Positions 48,772-61,000 are shown, numbered from the stretch's first letter. The stretch: DNA of 64,000 nucleotides from Poecilobothrus nobilitatus (GCA_947095535.1 OX352772.1:270819240-270883239); one strand, 5' to 3'. The notes: generated from the sequence alone by a model not told the origin. Translations and numbers: made by a program.

Positions 48772-48860
48772 GGAGGGCCTCGGGCGGTGTAGTAGCGTGC
48801 TTGTAGCTTCGGTTCGACGGGCTCGATGCATCGCGCAGCGTTGGCCAGCGGAATATCTTA
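48772..48860. other. GC-rich tRNA-like scrap in transposase intron
   Basis: A 90-bp GC-rich island in AT-rich surroundings. GGCGGTGTAGTAGCGTGC resembles an A box and CGGTTCGACGGG a B box. It is likely a tRNA-derived SINE fragment; it does not fold as a tRNA. Confidence 0.3.
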
Positions 48861-49485
48861 TAATATATTATTTCTTATAAAATTTATTCTATACTTAATC
48901 CTAAATTCCTAGAAAAAGCGGTATGAATTATGTATTAAACGTTAATTTTATTTTCATAGATATTTCCGCTGTTTTTTGTTTTAATGTCTAACAAAACTGA
49001 AGAATCCTATAAGCACTTATTTGAGTATATTGATAATAATATTCTTAAATTGGAACCACAATCAATTATGACTGATTATGAGATTTTTTTTTTCCTAAGG
49101 GAGGTGGGAATCTTCTAAAGACACCAAGAATTTCTCCCTTGGTAGTGTCAGATTTTTACTGACTAAACCCACCTGCCCCTTTAGCCAATATAATGGGATG
49201 AAACCCTTACCTGCGAATGCAGTATATTGGCCAGGGAGTAGGGATAAGAAAGGATAGGAAATGGATGCGGAAACATTGAGTTGGGAGTTGGACTGTAAGG
49301 AAACAATGAATCCGCCTATTATTATTACTATTTTGCTAACAGTGACTAAAGCCGTCACAACAGTTACAACATGTAGTAGTAGAATATAGTACTTACATGA
49401 GGTAATTATTGAAGGCAACCCCCACTGTCACTGTAGCGGTTACTATTATTCGTATTAGTATTCTTAATACTAATATTATTTTATT

Positions 49486-50150
49486 ACAGAGTCAGCGCCA
49501 CCAGTGGATTACAACGTGCAGCAGTATATAACACCTTACTTGCATGATATAACGAAAGATAGCTCCACTGCAGTAGCTATTATTATTATTACTATTATTA
49601 TTATTATTATTATAATAATTATTATTATTATTATTATTACAATTATTATTATTATAATTATTGTTATTATTACTATTATTATTATTATTATTATTATTAC
49701 TATTATTATTATTATTACTATTATTATTACTATTATTATTACTATTATTATTATTATTACTATTATTATTTTTATTGTTATTATTTTACTACAGAGTCAG
49801 CGCCATCAGTGGATTACAACGTGCAGCAGTATATAGCACCTTACTTGCATGATATAACCAAAGATGGCCTCACTGTAGCAGCTATTCTTATTATTACTAT
49901 TATTATTATTATAATTATTATTATTATAATTATTGTTATTATTATTATTATTGTTATTATTGTTAATATTTTACTACAGAGTCAGCGCCATCCGTGGATT
50001 ACAACGTACAGCAGTATATAACACCTTACTTACATGATATAACCAAAGATAGCCCCACTGTAGTAGCTATTATTATTATTATTATAATTATTGTTATTAT
50101 TACTATTACTATTATTATTATTATTATTATTATTATTACTACTATTAATT
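49486..50150. repeat. 95-bp unit x3 alternating with (ATT)n microsatellites
   Basis: Units ACAGAGTCAGCGCCA...GTAGCTATT lie at about 49486-49579, 49791-49886 and 49974-50069. Interrupted (ATT)n tracts separate them at 49578-49789, 49885-49971 and 50067-50150. The units are near-identical, so they arose by recent tandem duplication, probably through the microsatellites. Confidence 0.9.
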
Positions 50151-50200
50151 ATACGATATACATTATTACGATATAAAAGTGCTACATATTTTTTATTTAT

Positions 50201-50272
50201 GACCTGACCGGGGTTTGAACCCAAGGCTCTTCGATTGAAAGGTTGGCGACTTAACCACTGCGTCATGAGTCA
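50201..50272 (-). pseudogene. tRNA-derived SINE head
   Basis: Minus strand: A box TGACGCAGTGGTTAAGTCGCC-type and B box GGGTTCAAACCCC. The T arm TTGGG-TTCAAAC-CCCGG is intact. Five of seven acceptor pairs can form (TGACTCA with the 3' TCAGGTCA). It works, if at all, as an internal RNA polymerase III promoter rather than as a tRNA. Confidence 0.65.
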
Positions 50273-51399
50273 CATCAATGAGATGGAGCTTAGAAAAGCA
50301 TTAAGAGTAATTTATCCAAATGCTGAGCACAATAGTTGTTGGTTTCATTTTTGTCATGCTTTGAGATACAGGTTACAAACTCAAAACAAAATTTTGTTGA
50401 AATTTTTTAAAGAGGAAAGCGCAAAAATTGCATATAGAAAATATCATCACTACCTTTATTGCCAGCAACTAGTTTTATAAGTACTTTTGAAAAAATTAAG
50501 ACTGAAATTAATGCATTTGATTCAAATGAAAAATTTAAAAATTTGTTAAAATATTATGAAAAGCAATAGTTAAAACTTGTAAGCTTTTTCATTCATATTT
50601 TATATTGTTCAGTAAAAAAATTTTTTATTATTTATTTTGTTTCGTTTTGTTTTTTCAAGAAAATCCAAATAACATTTCCCATTTTAAGAAAACTAGAACA
50701 ACGTCTAGCTTGGAGGCATATAATGGGGTTATAGGCCGCGTAATTTCAAAAAGGGGAAGTTTTATAAAATTAATAAAGCTAATTCAACAAGAGTTTTCTA
50801 AGAGCAGAGAATTTCAACAGATTATTGAAAACGGAGGTTTAAAAATAAAAAAAACAAAAAAAGAGTTTGCAAAAAAAAATGAAAAAATAATTAATGCTTC
50901 TATTGCCTTAGAAAATGAGTTACACCAATATTATTTCAATATAATTTCAAAGGAAAGCGACATTTATAATGATGATTATTTACAAAAAATTCCCAATTAC
51001 CAAGATAATAATGATGATGAAAATTTAAATAAAGATGACAACGAAGATGAATTTATTGATAATAATATTAATGAATCTACTTCGGAAAACACTATTAGCG
51101 TTATCTATTGCGCTATCTGCCATGAAAGACAATCAAATGTACTTGTGCTACCATGTCGACATTTACTGGTAAATGAACTGGTGATGAATTGGAAGCTAGA
51201 TTAACTGAAGAGCAAACATTATTATGCCCTTATAGTCGACAAAAAGTTGACGATAAAATTATTGTTTTTAATAAATTTTTATTGCTTTAAAATAAGGTGC
51301 GGCTGTTCGAAATATATATTTTTTGATTTTTCGTATACCCTTGAAATAAATATAAATTCAAAAAATTTCAAAATTTTAACAAATGTTTACATTTTCTGA

Positions 51400-51668
51400 C
51401 ATTAGTTCATTACATTCTGTTCATTACTGTTCATTGTGTTAGTTCATTACGTTGTGGCGTTTGTTCATTACGTTCTGGCGTTAGTTCATTGAATTCTGGC
51501 GTTAGTTCGTTGGATTCTGATGTTAGTTCATTAAATTCTGGCGTTAATTCGTTTTTTTACCTTAAGTTAACTTTTGAACTAAAGCCAGAAAAATTAGCTG
51601 AAATTCGTCTGGCGTTAGTTTATTTTCAGTTCTGGTGTTAGTTCATTATGGCGTTAGTTCGCAGAGCC
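51400..51668. repeat. MULE right terminus: TIR and subterminal repeats
   Basis: The 60-bp TIR at 51609-51668 is the inverse of 39104-39163. Before it, TTCTGGCGTTAGTTCATT-type motifs recur about seven times from 51410 to 51555, and GAACTAAAGCCAG at 51575 is again in the opposite sense. Same design as the left end. Confidence 0.85.
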
Positions 51669-51890
51669 ATTTCTTAAGACAATAATGACGTAAGCGGAGG
51701 CAATTACTTTATATCGTTCTTCTTCAAAGAGTACTAGCAGCTTGTTAACTAGATTCCATAGAAAAGAAGATAAAACACCAGGTGTGCCTTGACTTACTCA
51801 TCTACTTATTGAGATTTTACCAATTTTAGCATTAATAATTCTAATCAATACCTAAATATATCATAAAAATAAAGATTATGTGTTGCAAAT
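51669..51890 (-). pseudogene. LOA/R1-like RT relic, upstream half
   Basis: Minus strand: VSQGTPGVLSSFLWNLVNKL then YKVIASAY, corresponding to the RT motifs xxxGTPQGGVLSPxLWN and VIAYADD. The active-site Asp pair is lost. The following residues lie beyond the MULE at 39103 and lower. The relic starts only a few tens of bases past the NOP14 stop codon. Confidence 0.75.
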
Positions 51891-51901
51891 TCATTTTTTC
51901 C

Positions 51902-51907
51902 TTTATT
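51902..51907 (-). terminator. Candidate NOP14 polyadenylation signal
   Basis: AATAAA on the minus strand, about 17 bases beyond the NOP14 stop. A second AATAAA overlaps the stop itself (51919-51924). Either would give a very short 3' untranslated region. Confidence 0.5.
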
Positions 51908-51923
51908 ATAACTAAAAGTTTAT

Positions 51924-52017
51924 TTAATCCTTTTGTCGTTTTAGAGCATTTAATTCGCCTTGCTGAACCGATGCTTCTGTAAATATTCTCTTTACTTTTT
52001 CTTTCCGTTCCAAATCA
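51924..52017 (-). CDS. NOP14: NOP14 last coding exon
   Basis: 94 bp including the TAA stop. Preceded on the minus strand by TATTTTTATTTTATTTTAG. Encodes [20 protein letters not shown] and a short Lys-rich end, which matches the conserved NOP14 C-terminus (ERKRKVKQLFN...GEWKALK). It lies 256 bases from the right end of the MULE. Confidence 0.9.
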
Positions 52018-55000
52018 CTAAAATAAAATAAAAATACATAAATTAATAAAAACGCATGATGTTTTTTTTTAAAAATTTAATGGAATCGTATAATAAAAAA
52101 TATTTTCAGTTGATATTTTCTAAAACACGGACAGTTTGAAGCTTTAGCTATAAAAGTTGTATAAGAATATTAGAAAGAATCAAAGGATTAATGTATAGGA
52201 ATAATATATGTGAAGAATAAAATAAAAATTTCGTTCCTTCATAAAGTAAAGCTAAAAATAATTTGTTTCTTTGTATATCTAGAATTATTTCCTTTCATAC
52301 TTTTTAAGCCAAATTATTTATTACTCAGCTGGAAAGAAAACACGTTTCTCATTTCTATAGTTCAGCAAAAAAAATGCATTTGCTTTAAAAACATCAGTTC
52401 AAAAATGCTTAAGTAATAAGGATAGGTCATTTCTTCTGAAGTAATAAACAACAAAACAACTCAATTTATATGCATAACCGTTATTTTTGTTTTTGGTTAC
52501 CTTATCAGTTTTAGCTTGTTCAAAGAACTTTCAGTTCCAAGCATCAGTTGTTAATTTAGTCATTTATTACAAAAAAACTGAAACATCATTATTTACAAGG
52601 GTTACTAAATTAGTAAATGATGTTAGTTTGTTAAAATAGAAATAAAATAATAGTAAAATAGCATTGTAAAATAGCATGCTGCATTATCTACGTTTTTTTT
52701 ATTTAATTTTTTTTTTTTTTGCTAGCAGCGAACAAGCAATTTACATAATGCATTAATACAAACGTATATAATCAGCAATTTTGATCTTCCAACAAACAGT
52801 AGATCAAAGTGAATTATTTATGTAGATAAAAATACCTAATTCACGGATTTAAACAAAATTTGAGCAATGTCTTGATTCAACTTCCAACATGTTAGGATTG
52901 AATCAAGGTTAAGCAAATAATAAATAAACAGACCAAGGTTATTAATTGAGCCAAGGTCTAAACATATAAGGAATTATAATTTGAAAAAATAAATTAAACA
53001 AAATAAATATTTAAAAAATTTTATAAAATTAATATATTTAAGCCATCAATAAAAATTGATTCAAAGTTCAGTGAAATATTATCTGCAATCAAGAAATTAT
53101 GTGTATCAGACCAGAACCATTAAATGTTTGGAAGATTGAAATCACCCAGAACTAGAAGACTATCAAAAGTAACAAGTTTACAGTAAATGTTGTTTACAGA
53201 AATAATGAGTTCATTATAGCTCTCAACTGTGTTTAAATTACTAGGTAAAATATACACAAGTATAATGCATAAATTAGCATTTAAGTGTCTAAAGGAGATT
53301 TGGACACAAATCATTTCAAATAGATCAGAAAATAGCAAATCGACTGCACTGCTCAAAAGCGTTGTTTTGACAGCTAATAAAAATTCACCGCCGTGTTGGC
53401 CAAGAGAGGAGGTAATATTTCTATCAGTACGATAGACTTAAAAAATCTTTAGAAAACAGTTACTTACTATTGAAATTATGGAAGAGTCATAGATTTCAAA
53501 AACACAGAGTGCGTTTTAGTACAGAGACCTCTCACGTTTTTGTAGAAGATCTAGAGGTTCTGTGGTTTCTTGTCAACATTAATAATTATTGTTAGGTGGT
53601 GAAATATATCACAAGGTCCTGTATTCTGATGCAAGTGTGAGATAAATATAAATTTATTACGGGGGACCACTTGGAGTTTAAAGGGAAGACGATTACCTTT
53701 AAGTAGAGTAACAATCATGAGTTATCGATCATGTTATTACCAACCTTCCTGCAGGTAAATACAGTATTGAAATGGGGTTTCATGATGTTGCAGTTTTTGA
53801 CCATAAAGTTATTACTATTGATATTGATAAAATCGTTACTCTACTCAATCCGATGATTCACATGAAGTACAATGTAACAGATTACAGGTTTCAAAGGGCA
53901 AAGAAGGATTCCAGCAAAACTAAATTACATAGGACTAGATCGAACTCTTGGATAACTAGTAAAATAGTGGAGGTCATAAGAAAGGACTATTGTTACAAAA
54001 AAAGTAAAAAACATAATTCTAACCTTTATTCACTAAATATGTATAAAACGCTGCGCAACAGAACAACGCTCCTAGTTAGAAGGGCAAAACAAAATTATTT
54101 CAACAATCAAATGCAAAAAGCTTTTGGGAACTCGAAAAAAATTTGGGGAATACTTAACTAACATGTTTTAGGTAGACCAGGCAACTATTCCCGATCTAAT
54201 ATTGTTATTAATCATGATGGCAAAGAGATTAAGGGTCATGCGGCTCCAGCAGAAGATGGTATAACGGCTAAGGATGTAAAAGCAGTGAAAGAATTTATAA
54301 TACCTACGCTTTCACATCTAATTAACAACATGCTCTCTTCGGGGGTGTTTCCACAAATTTTAAAGGACACTGTTATTATACCTTTACACAAGAATGGCTC
54401 AAAAAAGGAAATTGTCAACTACCGACCGATTTCAATATTAAGTGTTTTTTCTAAAGTATTTGAAAAAGTGGTGAACTCTAGGTTGGTGGCGTTTATCAAT
54501 GAAGCATGTGATTTTGATAACCTGCAATTTGGTTTTTAAAATTCTTCCAATACTGAAGCAGCCATTGCCGATCTGGATTGTTGTCAAGGCAAACAAAGCT
54601 CATAATATACAAAACTATAATCCGACCAGTAGTTACATATGGATGCGAAATATGGACGTTAACTGTAGCAGACGAAAATAACCTGAGTTTTTGAAATAAA
54701 AATCTTACAAAAAATTTTTGGCGCCAGAAGGATGGAAAACGGCGAATATATAGAAAAAGCAATGCAGAACTGGATGAATTTATTAAACAAGAAGATATCG
54801 TCAGATTTGTCAAGGCACAAAGACTACAATTGGCCGGGCATATGATGCGAATGAGTCAAAGCCGGACACAAAAGATAGCTTTCAATATCAAACCTGGTCT
54901 AAGAACTAGAGGCAGACAATGTATGAGATGGTTCAATAATATTGAAAACGACGCTGGAGTGTTGCTAAAAAATTGCTCAAGATCGTGATGCGTGGAGAGA

Positions 55001-58000
55001 TGTTGTGAAGAAGACCAAAACTCACATCGAGCTGTAGAGCCCAAAGGAGAAGAAGAAGAATATTATTATTATCATTATTATTATTATTATCACTATTTTT
55101 TCTATTATAATCACTATTATTATTATTTTTATTATACTATTCACAACAATAATGCTAGAAGACGAGTTCGAACATAAGTTCGGAGGTTGATATATCTTAG
55201 TTCGTCCGTAAGATGTATATTTTCAGACTGAACTGGAAGGGAAAATTTTAGTTGAATTAAATCTCCACGAAGGTTGATGGTTTCATCAGAACTGGGCCGT
55301 ATGAGTGGTCCCAACCCATTAGAAGAAAAACTTATTAGAACGCTCGTATCACTCACGATAGAGTCATTACAATTAGGAATTGGCAAATGATTAAAATTTT
55401 AGACTTTCGAATGCAGTTTTTAAGGTATTAAATTTTTGACCCATTTTAAACATGAACAACTGCGAAGTTGCCGGAGAAGTTTTACGGTAGGTTTCACAGT
55501 ACCAAGCTAAACCTGGCGAATTTTTTACCCTATCCGCCAATGGAGTTATGAGTTTCATACATTTAGGATGGAACAACACCTCACAGCTAACAGTGCATGC
55601 ACTTGTAGGCTCAGCATTTACTGATGTGACCTTATTTTAAGTTTATACAAAAAATTAAAATGTTGACAATTTTATATTGAAAATGTAAAATTATCAACTC
55701 TTATATGAAAATTGAAATTTTAAATTTCAGATTATGTTCAAAAGCTTTCAAACAAAACCTTCAACCACTCTTATTTTTTGAAAAAAAAATTCTGCTTTTA
55801 CAAATGTCAAAAAGCAAGCGGAAAAAAATAACTATAAAGGCTTAAAAGTAATTTTATTAAATATTAAGTTATAATTACGAGTTAAAAGCTAAATTTTTGA
55901 TATGTTGTAGGAAAACTTCCAAATTTTATTTTAATATAAAATTCGACATATTTTGGGAAATATTTCATAACGAAAACTCGGAATAACCTATGTAAAATTA
56001 ACTGGCAAAGACTTAGTATAAATAGAAGATAAGAATATTGTAACATCATTTCCAACCTGGCAATAGAATCCCTAATTATAATAATAAGTTTTAAATTAAT
56101 TAGTGGCATTCAAATAAAATAGCTGTTTAAAATATTTGATACTGCACAAGACACCTATTGCATAAAGTTTACTTCAGTCTGGATAAACGGTATCAAACCA
56201 CTTCTATATCAATACTTTATAGTGTATCTCTGCATTACGTAATAGTTACCAGCTAAGAAGCTGTATTGTACCATTAAACGTTCAACTTACGAAGCTGAAG
56301 TTTGTAAGCTTTGGGCTAAAAATTATATATTGTGAAACAACGACTTTTTCTTCGTTATCCTTAAGTTAGTCTGTTTAAGGTTCAAACAGTACAAAAAGCA
56401 GATTTTCATAGACAACAAGTTCTTCATAATTAATATCACCATTAAACAGGGGCGCAGTGCGCTGTTTAACTTATAACATCAAAAACAGTTAAGCAAAAGT
56501 TAGAATCCATCTGAATTATATAATAACATTATCAACGTAAACTACATAACAACAACAACAGTAATACCAACATCAACGACAATCATAGCAACGATAACAT
56601 CAACACCAACAGCAACAATATTAATCATAAGTTCTACATTTTTTTGTGATATAAAATAAGTAAAAACATTTGTAAGCAAATTTGTGTTTAAAAATGGCTA
56701 ATAACAATGAAAATCGTGTAACAATAAACATCCTAACATTAGATCCGTTAAAGTATTTAGATAGGTTACCTGCATTAAATGGCGACAGTAGGGATTTACA
56801 GACTTTTGTAACTTAATTGATATGATACATTCAATACTAGCAACTTATGACGCATTATCACAAGCAATATTTTTAGACATTATTAAAAGCAAATTGTTAG
56901 GTAGAGCTAGGAAAATAATAGAAATTAACTGTCAAACTGTATCATGGACAGATATAAAAATCATACTACAAAACAACTTCGGATAAAAGAAAAGTATAGA
57001 CGACCTATTTGACGAACTTAGATCTATATCATTTTAAAATAGTAGTATAGAATTTTATAATGAAATTAAAAAAAAACTTAGAATGCTAAATAATAAAATA
57101 GTAATTGTATTAGACCAAGGTGCTGTCGCAAACGAATGTGCATGAAATAATATGCGAACCGCTTCAATTATATTTAAATAAAAAATACCAGACTAAAAAA
57201 TAAACTAAAATTAAAAACTAAGAAAAATAATATCTCGAACTCTAAAAAGGTGATAAATCAGTTAAAAATAAATAATCAAAATTATAATATTGAACAAAAA
57301 ATTAATCATAAACCTATAATAGATCAAGTATGAATTAACCATTTGAATTCAGAAGAAAAATATAGTTTACTAAATATATTTATTAATAATACAAAGATGT
57401 GTTTTACCCGGAAAATTGCGATTTCAGCTTTACTAACGCTATTAAACATCAAATCAGATCAACTACCAACATCCCAATTCAAGCAAACTATAGGTATGTA
57501 ACATACGGATGTATGTTCACAAGATGGAAGTCAAAAAACAGATCCAAGAGATGCTAGACAATAAAGTTATACGTCATAGCAACTCACCTTATTCTGCCCC
57601 AGTCTAGATCGTACCTAAGAAAGTAGACGCCAGTGGAAAACAAAAATAGAGATTGGTAATTGATTATCGAAAACTGATTGAGATTACAGTAGACGATAAA
57701 TCCCTAATCTCAAACATTACCGAAATTTTAGATAAACTTGGTAAATGTCACTACTTTACAACTTTATCTTAGCAAAAGGATTTCATCAGATTGAAATCGA
57801 AGAAATTGACACTATGAGTTCTTACGAATGCCTTTCGGCACCAGCAACTTTCTAACGACTAATGAACAACGTTTTTAAAGATTACATAAATAAAATAAGT
57901 GTATCTTGATGATATAATAATTTTTTCAACATCCCCAACAAGAACACTTGGACACTTTAACAAAAATTTTACAAAGATTTAGAGAAGTAAACCTCAAAAT

Positions 58001-61000
58001 TCAAACGGACAAATTCGAATATTTAAAAAGGACACCGAAATCCTTGGGCACATAGTTAGTGAAAAAGGTATAAAACCAAATCCGAAAAAGATAGAATGCG
58101 TTACTAAATTCCTTATACCTAAAACCCCGAAAGAAATCAAACAATTTCTTTGTTGGGCGGCATATTATAGAAAATTTATTAAAGACTATTCGGCTATAGC
58201 AAAGCTAATGACAGAATATTTAGAGAAGGACTCTAAAATAAACGTTTCAGACCCAGAATTTTTGAAAAGTTTTAATACCCTAAAACAAATACTGACTTCC
58301 GACCCAATACTGGTATACTCAGATTTTACAAAAGAATTCACTTTGACAACGGACGCGAGTAACTTTGCTCTAGGAGCAATTATATCCCAAAACAATCATC
58401 CTATTTGCTTCGCAAATCGTACACTTAACAACCACGAAATAAATTATAGCACAATAGAAAAACAAATTGCTCACAATCGTATGGACAACAAAATATTTCA
58501 GACATAGGTACGGGAGGAAATCTTCGATCGAAACAGATCACAAACCACTAACCTGGTTATTTTCAGTCAAGGAACCAAATTCTAAACTAATTCGATGGAG
58601 AATAAGACTATCAGAGTTCGATTACACCATAAAATACAAAAGGGGAGTAAGAATGGAAAAAGAGTAAACAGATACAAAAGAGTAAAGAACGGAAATGCAT
58701 TATCTAGAATACTTAGCCCACAATATAGAATCTAACTTGAACACTATTAAAAATACAGAGTCACCTATAAATATATTTAAAAATCAAATTATTATAAAAA
58801 AAATCATTATCGGGAGCCATGAGAATAAAAAACACAAAAATATTTAAGAATTATAGAAAAATAATATGCTTAAAAAAATTATATACGGAAACTGCAATAA
58901 CTATACTTAAGATTCATTTAAACCCTAAACAAAATGCAATTCTAATAGACGAAGAATTTTATACTATTTTTAAGGAAGTCTATAATAATAATTTTTCAAA
59001 TAATAAAGACTTTGAAATTCGACAAGGAAAAAATTATATTAAAGAAATTAGAGGTGGCAAAAATCACTCAAAATATAGAAAAATTGCTGCCACAAAATTA
59101 AAATCTAATTGATAACAAACGAAATTTAAAATACTACAAAACACGTGTGAAAAAAAAAAATCCAAAACAACGAAAACCTATCAATCAATATAAGAAATTA
59201 GAAATATGCACTTCCTTTTACACGAAATTACAAAACTTTATTTCAAACAAACACCTTCAAAATTCTAAGAAAAAATATATATATCTGAAAATTTGTAATA
59301 AATAAATTTAATTGATAATAAAATTAATTTCATAATATGTGCATATCATACTCCCTTCCTTTCTTTGAGAAAACAAATTTATAAATTAAATTTCCTATAG
59401 CCCCACAACTTTCAAATTCTCGGAAACCAAGTAGCACATCCATCCATTCTAATATAAAAGACTTAAGAAAAAAGATAACAATCACACAACTCTATTAACC
59501 ATTAAAACTAGGAATTAAATTTATAAAAAAAAATAGAAAATTTGTATAGAGCTGTAATCACTAAAAAATAAATAAAATTTCTTTTCTTTTAAGTTCGTCA
59601 ATTTTATTTCTCTTATTTTTTTACCTTATATAGAATAACCATATGCACACCTCATCTTACCCATCTTTCTCTCTCCCCAAGAAATATGTAAAAATACAAA
59701 CGACAACAAACCATAAAATAATGATATAATTAATAACCTACATTAATACTAAGTTCCATAACAACAAACTTCGAGTACAAACAAAACTATATACATACAC
59801 ACATATATATATCTAACGGCATTGATTTTTTTTGCACAAAAAAAAACAAAAAGAACATATTTAGTATAGCTACCATCAAACCGTTAATAAATAAATTTTT
59901 TTTCTGTTAAACAGCTAGAAAAAAATTCTAAGACCACACAAAAAAAGACACGAGCCAAAGAAATTTCACACCAAAAAAAAGTTCTTGAATATCTTATACA
60001 AACTTCAATTACAGAACAATTATGTCACGACTAATAATACAAAGATAATTACTTTAATTAAATTATACAAACTTACAACATTATAATAATTAAAGCTGCT
60101 AAATAAAAAAAAATCTCAACTTACAAAACAAAAACGAAATATTAAACATTATAATAATTAAAGTTTCTAAATAAAAAAAAAATCTTTTGTCACCTTACAG
60201 AAAATGTTTTCTAAGTTTGCTTTTTAAAAGTTTGTAAAGAACAGTCGATATACCGATATGTCGAGATAGTTTTTTGAAAACTATCGAAAACTATCGACAG
60301 TTCTCCAACACTAATCATTATTAAAATATTATCGATATGACGAAAGGAGTTCTAAGAATAAATATAATTTTTAGGGATTTGTATATTAATTGCTGACCTA
60401 TGTAAAGTTAACTGGTAAAGTCTTAATGTAAATAGAAGATAAGAATCATTGTAAAATCAGTTCCAACCTGGCTATAGAATCCCTAATTATAATAATAAGT
60501 TTTAAATTAATGGAATTCAAATAAAATAACTGTTTAAAAATAAAACAAGTAAAAATAACAGTAAGTCGATGCAACCGACTTATTTATACCCTACACCTGA
60601 AACATTCAAATTAAATTAAAAATCCATAAGTTATTTTAGTTAGGTATTTAATACAAGCTAAAAAAAATAAATGCTGTTACAACCTTTGTACAAAATTTCA
60701 GGTTTCTATCTTTATTAAATTCGAAAATATAATTGTTAGGTCTTGGGAAGTGTGTGAAGGCACGCGGACCACCACCCCAATTCATCTCAAATTTTAGAGA
60801 CATCAACAGGGTAAAACATTCTTATATCAAATTTCAAGTTTATATATTTACTAATTTCGAAGATATGTTTGTTTGGTCTTAGGAGTTGTGTGGCAGATAC
60901 CCGAACAACCATTCTAATTCCTCTCAAATTTTGGACAAATCAGGGATTCAGGAAACAACACCCTAGTACCAAATTTGAAGTTTCTGTCTTTATTAATTTC

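Larger units (their letters stand above)
49085..50277 (-). mobile_element. SINE-like element: tRNA head, repeat core, LINE-like tail
   Basis: Inserted into the MULE transposase with ATGAGAT on both sides (49078-49084 and 50278-50284). Removing it restores the codon run ...TDYE|MELRKAL. On the minus strand it starts at 50277 with a tRNA-like head (50201-50272). A core of three 95-bp units separated by (AAT)n arrays follows. It ends 49085-49440 in a non-repetitive tail and an A-tract (T-run 49085-49093). The tail resembles the 3' end of the LINE at 31108. This is the plan of a tRNA-derived SINE mobilised by a partner LINE. Confidence 0.8.
48031..51290 (+). pseudogene. MULE transposase with FLYWCH-like start and RING-like end
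   Basis: Order on the plus strand. A possible FLYWCH start just left of the LINE (NCVSKLRV, about 43025) continues with NFYHSENIVRKPINFHNHNH (48034). KMRRGLQKIAKS lies near 48355, then ILKAFATPNIMKEFGMSKHE (about 48422). The DDE core begins LLIDATFKVV (about 48630); intron 48710-48959 (CAG|GTAAGA...TTTCATAG). Then VLMSNKTEESYKHLFEYI and IMTDYE (49080). A SINE-like insertion 49085-50277 follows, then ELRKALRVIYPNAEH and CWFH (50340). Intron 50579-50659. Last exon: TSSLEAYNGVIGRVIS, an Asp/Asn-rich linker, CAICHERQSNVLVLPCRHL, then after a frameshift LCPYSRQKV. MULE transposases move the element by a DDE mechanism. Stops and frameshifts inactivate this one. Confidence 0.8.
39104..51668 (+). mobile_element. 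12.6-kb MULE transposon with nested insertions
   Basis: Termini GGCTCTGCGAACTAAC... are inverted over 60 bp with three mismatches (39104-39163 and 51609-51668). Flanks are ATTTTTTAA (39095-39103) and ATTTCTTAA (51669-51677), a 9-bp target duplication with one mismatch, as expected for MULEs. The target was a LINE RT relic whose frame continues on both sides. Own sequence is only about 3.2 kb. The rest is a TIR repeat (39440), a Helitron (40188), a LOA LINE (about 43060) and a SINE-like element (49085). The transposase lies at 48031-51290. Confidence 0.9.
55987..60538 (+). mobile_element. Ty3/gypsy element between two short direct repeats
   Basis: 55987-56133 and 60395-60538 are direct copies (ACCTATGTAAAATTAACTGG..., containing TATAAATAGAAGATAAGA and CAAATAAAATAGCTGTTTAAA). 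They look like LTR pieces with a TATA box and a polyA signal. Between them lie gag and pol remnants in the plus sense. The RT is most like the 17.6/297 group by general look (inference). The right copy abuts the TATACCC repeat at 60544. Confidence 0.7.

Noticed and set aside
49504..50176. Poly-Ile and poly-Leu open frames
   Set aside because: They translate (ATT)n microsatellites and have no coding support.
50201..50272. Functional tRNA gene
   Set aside because: The anticodon arm does not fold and only five acceptor pairs form. It is the head of an inserted SINE-like element.
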